A stretch of 5,183 nucleotides of DNA from an uncultured Lachnospiraceae bacterium (GCA_946529195.1 CAMMZE010000106.1:1-5183), one strand, 5' to 3'. Counted from the first letter of the stretch, positions 1 to 5,183 are shown. Numbers and translations are program-made. The notes: a model not told the origin generated them from the sequence alone.

Positions 1-310
1 TCGCAAAAATGTCTGCTTCATGAGTATATTCCAGATCATCATAGATCATGCACCAGACTGGGGTCTCACGGGATCCGGAAACAGCGGCAACAATTTCGAT
101 AGTATGCTGACCGTTGAAAACATAGTTTATACCATCTCTTCTACTGACTTTAACGGGGTTAATTTGATATAGATCGAAATGTTTTGCGGCATCATCAACA
201 TGTTTTCTTGATAATGGACGTTGATAGTCTTGGTTTGACACAAGATTTTTAATAGGTATCTGCTCAAAATGAACATTAGGAACGAATTCAGAATAATCTT
301 CAGTGGCCAT
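1..310 (-). CDS. ParB/Srx-like N-terminal domain protein (DUF6551-type), C-terminus beyond window
   Basis: The reading frame starts at ATG 310-308 and runs off the left edge after 103 codons, so only the N-terminus is present. A ribosome binding site (AGAGG) lies about eight bases upstream. Residues 13-25 form an opening strand-like segment (HFEQIPIKNLV). A YQRPLS motif follows at 29-34, a helix at 35-46, a strand with VKVSRRDG at 53-60, and FNGQHT at 65-70. This layout (position-fixing YQRP, then a variant of the G-x-H-R box) is typical of ParB/sulfiredoxin-like domains. It is closest in my memory to the DUF6551 family, often seen in phage and integrative elements of Firmicutes. Family members are presumed to bind or cut nucleotides or DNA, but a specific role cannot be read here. 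It is translationally coupled to the small ORF upstream, and its AT-rich coding differs from the operon further right. The family call is fairly secure; the function is not. Confidence 0.75.
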   Translation of the reverse strand, partial: MATEDYSEFVPNVHFEQIPIKNLVSNQDYQRPLSRKHVDDAAKHFDLYQINPVKVSRRDGINYVFNGQHTIEIVAAVSGSRETPVWCMIYDDLEYTHEADIFA

Positions 311-442
311 TTATAATACCTCTTCGATTGCTTTTTGGATGATAGAAATAGTTCTTTCAAGAATTGCAAGTTGTTTTACAAGATTAATTCTGGATGAAGT
401 GGACGTTTTGGAATAATCAGTACGATTGTGAGCGCGTTCCAT
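311..442 (-). CDS. small 43-residue ORF, possibly the C-terminal remnant of a larger gene
   Basis: ATG 442-440 opens a 43-codon frame ending in TAA 313-311, immediately followed by the ATG of the ParB-like gene with no intervening base. This stop-start abutment and the shared strand suggest that the two belong to one transcript. The product is basic in its first half (MERAHNRTDYSK) and ends in a likely amphipathic helix (NLVKQLAILERTISIIQKAIEEVL). I do not recognise the family. No convincing Shine-Dalgarno sequence precedes the ATG. The same frame stays open a further 13 codons upstream (reading ITLTIPSWVSS just before the Met) until a TAG at 484-482. It may therefore be the tail of a longer protein whose 5' end was lost at the 470-481 junction. 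It could equally be a genuine small ORF, or chance. Confidence 0.4.
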   Translation of the reverse strand: MERAHNRTDYSKTSTSSRINLVKQLAILERTISIIQKAIEEVL

Positions 443-469
443 AGAGCTTACCCATGAAGGAATTGTTAG

Positions 470-481
470 TGTGATCCGGAA
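470..481. other. candidate recombination (or assembly) breakpoint
   Basis: The leftward small ORF stays open up to 481 (in-frame TAG at 484-482). The rightward acidic ORF stays open from 470 (in-frame TAG at 467-469). Neither has a good ribosome binding site at its first ATG. Two divergent frames that both lose their 5' ends in the same 12 bases (TGTGATCCGGAA) are what a deletion or insertion joint between two genes would leave. Open extensions of 13 and 21 codons can occur by chance, so this is suggestive only. No flanking inverted repeat, tRNA end or clear att core is visible. Confidence 0.3.
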
Positions 482-532
482 CTACTCTTTCGTGAAGAAG
501 TAAAAACAGATATTCATCAAGCATATGAGAAA

Positions 533-799
533 ATGACAGAAATGAAGAATAATATCATGGAACAATTAAAAGATGGTATGCTTGATCTGCCTGAAGAGTT
601 TTATAACAGGATCTACCATTTCCTTGATCATGAAATAGGTACACTTATCTGGAATACAGCAAACCCCAGTATTATGATCTATGACAGTTCAGACGATTGT
701 ACGGACATCGCAAAGAATATAGATTGGGCATACGGTTGTTTTGTTGATGACGAGACGGAAATGCTTAGTGAACTCTTTGAAGAGTATATTGTGGAATAA
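533..799 (+). CDS. very acidic hypothetical protein, possibly 5'-truncated
   Basis: The first ATG of this frame gives 88 residues and ends at TAA 797-799. I do not recognise the product. It is strikingly acidic: I count about 21 Asp/Glu against 4 Lys/Arg. It has a hydrophobic middle (IGTLIW, PSIMIYD), an Asp-rich stretch (residues 51-65) and an acidic C-terminal helix (ETEMLSELFEEYIVE). No signal peptide or membrane span is evident. The start has only GAG three bases upstream, which is a poor ribosome binding site. The frame is open for 21 further codons (beginning CDPELLFREEVK), which read like a continuing amphipathic helix. The ORF may therefore be the C-terminal part of a larger protein. 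A perfect hairpin terminator lies 21 bases after the stop, which supports a real gene end here. Base composition matches the AT-rich left part, not the clpP operon. Confidence 0.5.
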   Translation: MTEMKNNIMEQLKDGMLDLPEEFYNRIYHFLDHEIGTLIWNTANPSIMIYDSSDDCTDIAKNIDWAYGCFVDDETEMLSELFEEYIVE

Positions 800-820
800 T
801 ATATGGATTCTGACAACCTG

Positions 821-856
821 ACAAAAAAGTGGCTGCTGCAACAGCCACTTTTTTGT
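821..856 (+). terminator. rho-independent terminator, potentially bidirectional
   Basis: A perfect 15-bp inverted repeat (ACAAAAAAGTGGCTG at 821-835, its complement at 842-856) encloses the 6-base loop CTGCAA. The 3' arm carries the T run TTTTTT, and the 5' arm carries the matching A run, so it could work on either strand. It sits 21 bases after the stop of the acidic ORF. Confidence 0.9.
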
Positions 857-939
857 CTCTCATGACGGATTCTGCAGAAAATATTTTGATCTTTAGTTTC
901 CAAATATCCTTGCTCACCTACATTTTATTTTCCCGGGAT

Positions 940-975
940 ACCGCTGGTCAGATCATGAGCTGCCGGCGGTTTTTT
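940..975 (+). terminator. second rho-independent terminator upstream of clpP
   Basis: ACCGCTGG (940-947) pairs with CCGGCGGT (963-970) through eight pairs including one G·U. CAG/CTG (949-951/960-962) can extend the stem inward past one bulged base. A run of T (970-975) follows directly. No gene lies between this and the first terminator. It may be left over from a lost upstream gene, or it may shield the clpP promoter from readthrough. Confidence 0.75.
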
Positions 976-1003
976 CTTTGTCTGACAATGCAGTTTTAGG
1001 GCT

Positions 1004-1031
1004 TTTTCATTATGGTAAAATATGAGATAAT
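1004..1031 (+). promoter_or_regulatory. probable sigma-A promoter of the clpP operon, with extended -10
   Basis: GATAAT at 1026-1031 resembles a -10 box. It is preceded by TG one base away (1023-1024), giving an extended -10 element. TTTTCA at 1004-1009 is a weak -35 (four of six consensus bases) with a 16-base spacer. The site lies just after a terminator and 40 bases before the clpP start. An overlapping TAAAAT (1016-1021) is an alternative -10. I see no CtsR-type direct repeat of the kind that represses many Firmicute clp genes. Confidence 0.5.
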
Positions 1032-1055
1032 AGGGATAAAAGTGTGATTTATGAC

Positions 1056-1061
1056 AAGGAG
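1056..1061 (+). promoter_or_regulatory. ribosome binding site fixing the clpP start at 1071
   Basis: AAGGAG ends nine bases before ATG 1071. The in-frame upstream GTG at 1044 would add nine residues, but it has no Shine-Dalgarno sequence and would place this motif inside the coding region. ATG 1071 is therefore the better start. Confidence 0.85.
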
Positions 1062-1070
1062 AGATTTTAT

Positions 1071-1649
1071 ATGATTATCAGACCTTATTTTTACAGAGAA
1101 AACGGCGGAGAGGATATTTTTTCCAGACTTCTGACAGAGCGCGTGATCATGCTCTTTGGCGAGGTAGATGACGATATGGCTGCGACTGTGATCGCCCAGC
1201 TTCTGTATCTGGAGTCTGTGGATTCTTCAAAGGATATTCAGATGTATATCAACTCCCCCGGCGGCAGTGTGTCTGCAGGACTTGCCATTTATGATACCAT
1301 GCGTCACATTCACTGTGATGTAGCAACCATCTGCGTGGGCATGGCGGCCAGCATGGGCGCCTTCCTGCTGGCAGGCGGCACCAAGGGCAAGAGATACTGC
1401 CTGGCCAATGGTGAGGTCATGATCCATCAGATTCTGGGCGGCGTCGGCGGACAGGCTACCGATATCATGATCGAGTCCAATCATATGAAGAGCCTCAAGG
1501 GCAGGATGAATGCCATTCTGGCCAGAAATACCGGTCATACTCCCGAGGAGATCGAGGAGGCGACCGACCGCAATAACTGGATGTATGCGGAAGACGCACA
1601 GGCCTTCGGTATCATTGATACCGTGCTCGAGGAGGGAGCAAAGCTATGA
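1071..1649 (+). CDS. clpP: ClpP-family peptidase subunit with Asn in place of the catalytic Asp
   Basis: This is a 192-residue ClpP homologue, normal length for the family. Such subunits assemble into a cytosolic tetradecameric barrel that degrades proteins fed in by AAA+ unfoldases. Family landmarks in order are IFSRLLTERVIML (16-28), YINSPGGSVSAG (59-70), the serine box GMAASMGAF (90-98) with nucleophile Ser94, MIHQ with His119, the handle region GGQATDI (126-132), and TDRNNWM (165-171). The spacing Ser94-His119-residue 168 matches the usual 98-123-172 triad. However, residue 168 is Asn (AAT, 1572-1574) where most ClpPs have Asp. The neighbouring Asp166-Arg167, which correspond to the ring-contact pair, are kept. 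The usual HQPLGG is HQILGG. Listeria ClpP1, a paralogue in mixed barrels, also carries Asn here, so this may be a second, specialised ClpP. It is first in an operon and its stop overlaps the AAA+ gene start. The family is certain; activity and partners are inferred. Confidence 0.95.
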   Translation: MIIRPYFYRENGGEDIFSRLLTERVIMLFGEVDDDMAATVIAQLLYLESVDSSKDIQMYINSPGGSVSAGLAIYDTMRHIHCDVATICVGMAASMGAFLLAGGTKGKRYCLANGEVMIHQILGGVGGQATDIMIESNHMKSLKGRMNAILARNTGHTPEEIEEATDRNNWMYAEDAQAFGIIDTVLEEGAKL

Positions 1650-3682
1650 AAAAGCTGACCATCCGCTGCAGTGTGGACTGGGTCCGCGCCTATGTAACGG
1701 AGAATGGTATCCGTCAGCAAAAGCCGATTGAGATCATAAAGTCTTATATGGAACGGCTTGAGCTGAACGGCGGAGAACAGATGTTTCAGATTCTGGAGGC
1801 CAGTTATTATCATGTCAGCGCAGCCTTCTCTGATGAGATACCGGATGAATCGGTGCTCAGTCTGCTTTCCGGAATCATTAAGCAGGTGTTTGAACTGACA
1901 GATCAGGACCTTGCTGACAATTTCAAGTTCCTGACAGAGGAACTGCCCCAGGAGAAGGAGCCGGAGAATGAGAATGCAGAAGGTGGCGGGGAAGAACAGT
2001 TCCCGCAGGCGCCGGCAGGTCCATCGGCTGATGATATCCTGGCACGGATCCGCAGCATGAAGGGAGCCGACCAGTTTATTGCTCTCTGTGAGGAGATCCA
2101 TATGGCAGCGCCGCTTTTGCGTGCCCGTAAACTGGAGGATATTTTCCGCTCCCGGGCCTATCTGTTTTCCATTGATGTCGGAAACGGAATTGCCCGTTCT
2201 GTCTCTGATTTTGCTGATCTGGCGGCTTTGGAAGGGCTGATTCCGCCAAACACAGGCCTTTGCTTTGAGAAGTTTCCGGCCGGAGCAGACAAGGAGGGAA
2301 TCGGTCTTTCAGGAAACACCGCAGCTGCCATGGACCGGGGCTTTCAGATTGTCCTGACGGATATCACAGAGTGGATCGACCGGATGGAGGATCCGGTTTT
2401 CCGTGCTTATCTGTATCTGATTTCCCAGCTTCAGGATCGCGCTATTTTCATTTTTCGCGTGCCCTATCTGGAACAGAGCCAGCTGGAACGGATCTCGGCA
2501 GCCCTCAGTGATGTGCTGACGGTGCAGAGCGTGGTATTTGTGCCGATCACCAGTGAAGATCTACAGGACATCGCCGCAGCCAGCCTTGCGGAGAGAGGAT
2601 TTCAGGCAGAAGACGCAGTCTGGGAGCTTTTCCAGCAGAGGATCGCGGAGGAAAAATCAGACGGCTTTTTCTACGGTGTGAAGACCGTGAAGAAGATTGT
2701 AAACGAGATGATCTATCAGCAGATCCGGATTGGTGCCATGAATGAGCAGGAAGATGCCGTGCAAACCATTTCTGCAGACAGCCTGAGGCAATTTGTCCGC
2801 AGAAACAGCGGCGGGATTTCTCCGGAGGAGGAGCTTGACCGTCTGGTCGGTGTGGAAAAGATAAAAGATCAGATCATGGAGATTATGGCGCAGATCGAAT
2901 ACGCAGCCAGCCATGAGGGCGTGGACATGCCTGCCATGCATATGCGCTTTGAGGGGAATCCCGGAACGGGAAAGACTACCGTGGCCCGGATTCTGGGGCG
3001 GATGCTCAAAGAAAAAGGACTTCTGTCCAAGGGCTATTTCTATGAACATGCCGGTGGCGATCTTATGGCTCCTTATATTGGTCAGACAGCGCCAAAGGTG
3101 GCTTCTATCTGCCGGGACGCCTACGGGTCTGTGCTCTTTATCGATGAAGCTTATACGCTGGCCAACGCCCATTACCGGGAAGGCAGCGGTTTTGCCAGGG
3201 AGGCTGTAGATGCCCTGATTGCCCAGATGGAGAACCATCGCGAGGATTTCATGGTCATTTTGTCAGGCTATCCCAAAGATATGGAACGTCTGATGAAGCT
3301 CAATGCAGGCTTTGCCGGCAGGGTCCCCTACGTGATCGAGTTCCCTAATTACAGCCGCCAGGAACTGGCCCGGATCTTTATGGCCATGCTGAAGGAGAGC
3401 AGTTTCCAGGCCGGAAAAGGACTGAAAAAAGAAGTAGAGGCCTATTTCGGCAGTCTCGACAGCAGCGTGATCGAAGCGGAAAACTTTTCCAATGCCCGTT
3501 TTGTCAGAAATATTTTTGAGAAAACCTGGAGCAAGACCGTGATGCGGGCCCAGATCGAGGGCAGTCCGGAAGCAAAAGTGACTGTGGAAGATTTTAAGGC
3601 AGCGGTTTCGGAAGATGCCAGGAAATATTTTGACAAAACAGGCCGGACTCCCCGGCCGGGCTTCCATCTGGGCTTGTTATAA
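1646..3682 (+). CDS. CbbX/SpoVK-type AAA+ ATPase with a degenerate extra AAA module
   Basis: The ATG overlaps the clpP stop (ATGA) and has AGGGAG seven bases upstream, so the two are translationally coupled. Length is 678 residues, about twice a plain CbbX or SpoVK. Residues 1-100 are a helical N-terminal region, followed by an acidic Pro/Glu-rich linker (about 101-130). Residues 150-360 look like a decayed AAA module: a P-loop-like GNGIARS (179-185) lacking the Lys, a Walker-B-like IVLTDI (235-240) and a sensor-1-like strand (266-274). Residues 393-660 form a complete AAA+ domain with Walker A GNPGTGKTT (437-445, Lys443), Walker B VLFIDEA (496-502, Asp500-Glu501), sensor 1 VILSGY (537-542), a likely arginine finger at Arg559 in GFAGR, and sensor 2 SNARFVRN (615-622). 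The protein ends in a tail reading PGFHLGLL. Members of this family remodel protein complexes using ATP. The pairing with clpP suggests, but does not prove, that this one feeds or regulates ClpP. Confidence 0.9.
   Translation: MKKLTIRCSVDWVRAYVTENGIRQQKPIEIIKSYMERLELNGGEQMFQILEASYYHVSAAFSDEIPDESVLSLLSGIIKQVFELTDQDLADNFKFLTEELPQEKEPENENAEGGGEEQFPQAPAGPSADDILARIRSMKGADQFIALCEEIHMAAPLLRARKLEDIFRSRAYLFSIDVGNGIARSVSDFADLAALEGLIPPNTGLCFEKFPAGADKEGIGLSGNTAAAMDRGFQIVLTDITEWIDRMEDPVFRAYLYLISQLQDRAIFIFRVPYLEQSQLERISAALSDVLTVQSVVFVPITSEDLQDIAAASLAERGFQAEDAVWELFQQRIAEEKSDGFFYGVKTVKKIVNEMIYQQIRIGAMNEQEDAVQTISADSLRQFVRRNSGGISPEEELDRLVGVEKIKDQIMEIMAQIEYAASHEGVDMPAMHMRFEGNPGTGKTTVARILGRMLKEKGLLSKGYFYEHAGGDLMAPYIGQTAPKVASICRDAYGSVLFIDEAYTLANAHYREGSGFAREAVDALIAQMENHREDFMVILSGYPKDMERLMKLNAGFAGRVPYVIEFPNYSRQELARIFMAMLKESSFQAGKGLKKEVEAYFGSLDSSVIEAENFSNARFVRNIFEKTWSKTVMRAQIEGSPEAKVTVEDFKAAVSEDARKYFDKTGRTPRPGFHLGLL
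3641..3657 (+). other. GC-rich hairpin at the 3' end of the AAA+ gene
   Basis: GGCCGG (3641-3646) and CCGGCC (3652-3657) form a perfect 6-bp stem with loop ACTCC inside the last codons of the AAA+ gene, 23 bases before the next ribosome binding site. No T run follows, so it is not a terminator. It could tune mRNA processing between the second and third genes, or simply reflect Arg/Pro codons. Confidence 0.3.
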
Positions 3683-3694
3683 GGAGGACGGGAT

Positions 3695-4729
3695 ATGCAG
3701 CATGAAGTAACGAAGGTTCAAAAGCTTCTGGACGCGCAGGGACATATCGCAGAACCCGGCTGGGCCAGACGGCCCTTCTGGCTCTACGACAGGCGCGATA
3801 TCGCAGCTTCTGCCTTGCGGATCAAGGAGTGGGATTACTATCTGGTAACAGGGGAGACCTTTGCCGCAGCTTTTACGGTTTCTGATCTGGGTTATGCAGG
3901 GATGGCAAGTGTGTCATTGATTGACCTGACCAGACCGGGAGAGACGACAAAGACGGTCCTGACACCTTTCCCGATGGGAAAGATCGGCCTTCGGGCGGCT
4001 TCTTCCTCCGGTGATGTTGATTTCAGGAGCGGCGATCTCCATCTGCGCTACAGCGCCAGTCCGGGCGTCCGTCATATCCAGTGCCTGTATAAAAACTTCA
4101 GAGACGGGGAGGATCTTAAGGCGCAGATTTCCATGTACCAGCCGGATGCGGACAGTATCTGCATTGCGACACCGTGGAAGGAGAAGAAAGAAGCATTTTA
4201 TTATAACCAGAAGTTTAATTGCATGCCGGCCCGGGGATATGTCCGCATTGGCAGTAAAGAGTACCGTTTCCAGCCGGAACATGATATGGCAGTTCTGGAC
4301 TGGGGCCGCGGGGTCTGGACTTATGACAATACCTGGTATTGGGGGACCTGCAGCACCCGGATTGACGGTGCGCCTTTCGGGTTTAACCTTGGCTACGGAT
4401 TCAGTGACAGATCCAGCGCTTCGGAGAATGCTCTATTTTACAGAGGCAGGCTCCACAAGCTGGAAGAGGTCAGCTTCGGGATCCCGGAGGATGGCAAGGG
4501 CGGACTGGCCTATGAAAATCCCTGGACCATTACGTCCAGTGACGGCCGTTTTGAGGCAGTCTTTATGCCGATTATAGACCGCAAGGGTCTCATTGATCTG
4601 AAGATGTTTGTCAGCGACCAGCATCAGGTCTTCGGACAGCTGACAGGGACGGCGATTCTCGATGATGGAAGAGTCATTAAAATGAGAGACATTCCTGCCG
4701 CAATCGAGAGAGTACATAACAGATACTGA
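3695..4729 (+). CDS. DUF2804 domain-containing protein
   Basis: This 344-residue protein is preceded by a strong AAGGAGG (3681-3687) seven bases from the ATG, overlapping the upstream TAA. It is therefore the third gene of the clpP operon. Conserved DUF2804 signatures are readable: DWGRGVW (202-208) followed by WYWG (214-217), GFNLGYGFSD (229-238) and SENALFY (243-249). The N-terminus carries GWARRPFWLYDR (22-33), also typical. The pattern of alternating hydrophobic strands rich in Trp, Tyr and Gly suggests an all-beta fold. I see no signal peptide or membrane span, so it is probably cytosolic. The biochemical role of DUF2804 is not known to me, and the sequence gives no catalytic motif I can name. 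Its membership of a protease/AAA+ operon could mean it is a substrate, an adaptor, or just a co-regulated enzyme. The family call is confident; the function is open. Confidence 0.9.
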   Translation: MQHEVTKVQKLLDAQGHIAEPGWARRPFWLYDRRDIAASALRIKEWDYYLVTGETFAAAFTVSDLGYAGMASVSLIDLTRPGETTKTVLTPFPMGKIGLRAASSSGDVDFRSGDLHLRYSASPGVRHIQCLYKNFRDGEDLKAQISMYQPDADSICIATPWKEKKEAFYYNQKFNCMPARGYVRIGSKEYRFQPEHDMAVLDWGRGVWTYDNTWYWGTCSTRIDGAPFGFNLGYGFSDRSSASENALFYRGRLHKLEEVSFGIPEDGKGGLAYENPWTITSSDGRFEAVFMPIIDRKGLIDLKMFVSDQHQVFGQLTGTAILDDGRVIKMRDIPAAIERVHNRY

Positions 4730-4754
4730 GGAATCTGCGTACTTAAAAAAAACG

Positions 4755-4783
4755 TTGAATTTGCCGGGGCTTGGCTATATAAT
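4755..4783 (+). promoter_or_regulatory. sigma-A-type promoter of the last gene
   Basis: TTGAAT (4755-4760), a 17-base spacer and a perfect TATAAT (4778-4783) lie 43 bases before ATG 4827. It comes just after the DUF2804 stop with no terminator hairpin between them, so the last gene has its own promoter but may also receive readthrough from the clpP operon. Confidence 0.85.
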
Positions 4784-4826
4784 GAGAAAAAGGTATATCA
4801 GATGTGATTAGAGAGAGGGCAATGTA

Positions 4827-5183
4827 ATGTATAAGAAGATAGCTTTTTCAGACAAAGGTGCCATGCATCTGGATCTGGACCACAGCAAAGCATATGTGAT
4901 GACCAAGTGGTATGGTTCCAGTGTCGCTTTGTTTGAAGAGGAAGTTTTTAAGCATTATGTCAATCAGCTCAGCAGCATGGAAGCAGATCAGCCATTCGGC
5001 AGAAGTGTGATGCGTTTCTTTTTGTCAGCGGCTGTTACAGCAGTCAAAGACGATGCAGACGGATGGTATATGCCGGAGGTTCTGATGGCCTACATCGAAA
5101 AGGGCGGGGAACCAATCGTATGTCAGGTCTGTCCGGACGCCAATGCGGAGGAGTTTAAGGGAGCGCTTCCTTTGCTTCTGATT
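4827..5183 (+). CDS. hypothetical protein, incomplete at the right edge
   Basis: ATG 4827 opens a frame of 119 codons that runs off the window. AGAGGG (4814-4819) lies seven bases upstream. The ATG at 4822 is followed at once by TAA and cannot be the start. I do not recognise the family. The visible part begins with MYKKIAFSDKGAMHLDLDHSKAYVMTKWYG, which looks like paired beta strands. A mixed helical stretch with FFLSAAVTAV (64-73) follows, too short and interrupted to call a membrane span. Near the end is a Cys-x-x-Cys pair (CQVC, 99-102); with only two cysteines visible, metal binding cannot be claimed. There is no signal peptide. Its own promoter makes it a separate transcription unit, and its base composition fits the clpP operon, so it is probably native to the same chromosome region. 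Confidence 0.7.
   Translation, partial: MYKKIAFSDKGAMHLDLDHSKAYVMTKWYGSSVALFEEEVFKHYVNQLSSMEADQPFGRSVMRFFLSAAVTAVKDDADGWYMPEVLMAYIEKGGEPIVCQVCPDANAEEFKGALPLLLI

Noticed and set aside
127..369. Leftward 80-codon ORF overlapping the ParB-like gene
   Set aside because: Out-of-frame shadow of the ParB-like gene, which has a ribosome binding site and recognisable motifs.
72..481. Direct repeat GATCCGGAA at 72-80 and 473-481, the second copy inside the proposed junction
   Set aside because: Only nine bases, and the flanks do not match; the first copy lies within coding sequence. Too short to call an att site or target duplication.
679..903. Leftward ORF of 74 codons, and a nested lipoprotein-like leftward frame near 860
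   Set aside because: Both cross the perfect terminator and lie opposite the acidic ORF; no ribosome binding site.
862..999. A 45-codon rightward ORF starting ATG 862
   Set aside because: It has no ribosome binding site and runs through the terminator hairpin at 940-975; its composition is not protein-like.
1044..1070. Upstream GTG start for clpP adding nine residues
   Set aside because: It has no ribosome binding site, and the AAGGAG for ATG 1071 would lie inside it.
800..1070. Search for a tRNA, CRISPR repeat, riboswitch or CtsR operator in the intergenic region
   Set aside because: Only two terminator hairpins, a promoter and a ribosome binding site could be supported.
1535..2101. Leftward 188-codon ORF opposite the clpP/AAA+ junction
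   Set aside because: Antisense shadow of two well-supported genes; no family motifs.
2657..3238. Leftward 193-codon ORF opposite the AAA+ domain
   Set aside because: Antisense shadow of the Walker A/B coding region; rich in His and Leu as expected of antisense translation.
4011..4577. Rightward 188-codon ORF inside the DUF2804 gene
   Set aside because: Out-of-frame shadow rich in Arg, Ser and Ala; no start signal.

Overview
The window looks like chromosomal DNA of a Gram-positive anaerobe of the class Clostridia, probably Lachnospiraceae-like. The grounds are strong AAGGAGG-type ribosome binding sites, a tight same-strand operon, a TTGAAT-17-TATAAT promoter, and a moderately GC-rich coding style. 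This is an inference from style, not a taxonomic assignment. The first ~1 kb is clearly AT-richer and organised differently from the rest.

Positions 1-~800 look like the edge of a mobile or accessory segment. A leftward, 3'-truncated gene for a ParB/sulfiredoxin-like (DUF6551-type) protein (1-310) is preceded by a 43-residue leftward ORF whose stop codon directly abuts its start. Facing away from these is a very acidic rightward ORF (533-799). Both inner ORFs lack good ribosome binding sites, and both reading frames stay open back to a common 12-base zone (470-481). They may therefore be 5'-truncated remnants meeting at a recombination or assembly junction. Positions 800-1070 carry no convincing gene. 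They hold a perfect 15-bp hairpin terminator, a second GC-rich terminator, and the promoter and ribosome binding site of the next operon.

Positions 1071-4729 are a compact rightward operon. It encodes a ClpP-family peptidase, a 678-residue AAA+ ATPase of the CbbX/SpoVK type whose start overlaps the clpP stop (ATGA), and a DUF2804 protein 12 bases further on. The ClpP keeps the catalytic Ser and His but has Asn where the triad Asp is normally found, as in the divergent ClpP1 of Listeria. The AAA+ protein appears to have two ATPase modules, a degenerate first one and a complete second one, and it ends in a short tail containing Leu-Gly-Leu. That tripeptide resembles the [ILV]-G-[FL] motif with which Clp unfoldases dock onto ClpP. 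Together these suggest a possible dedicated protease-unfoldase pair distinct from housekeeping ClpXP/ClpCP. This is a hypothesis, not something the sequence proves.

A well-formed sigma-A-type promoter (4755-4783) then starts a separate unit with an unrecognised ORF (4827 to the window end, incomplete).
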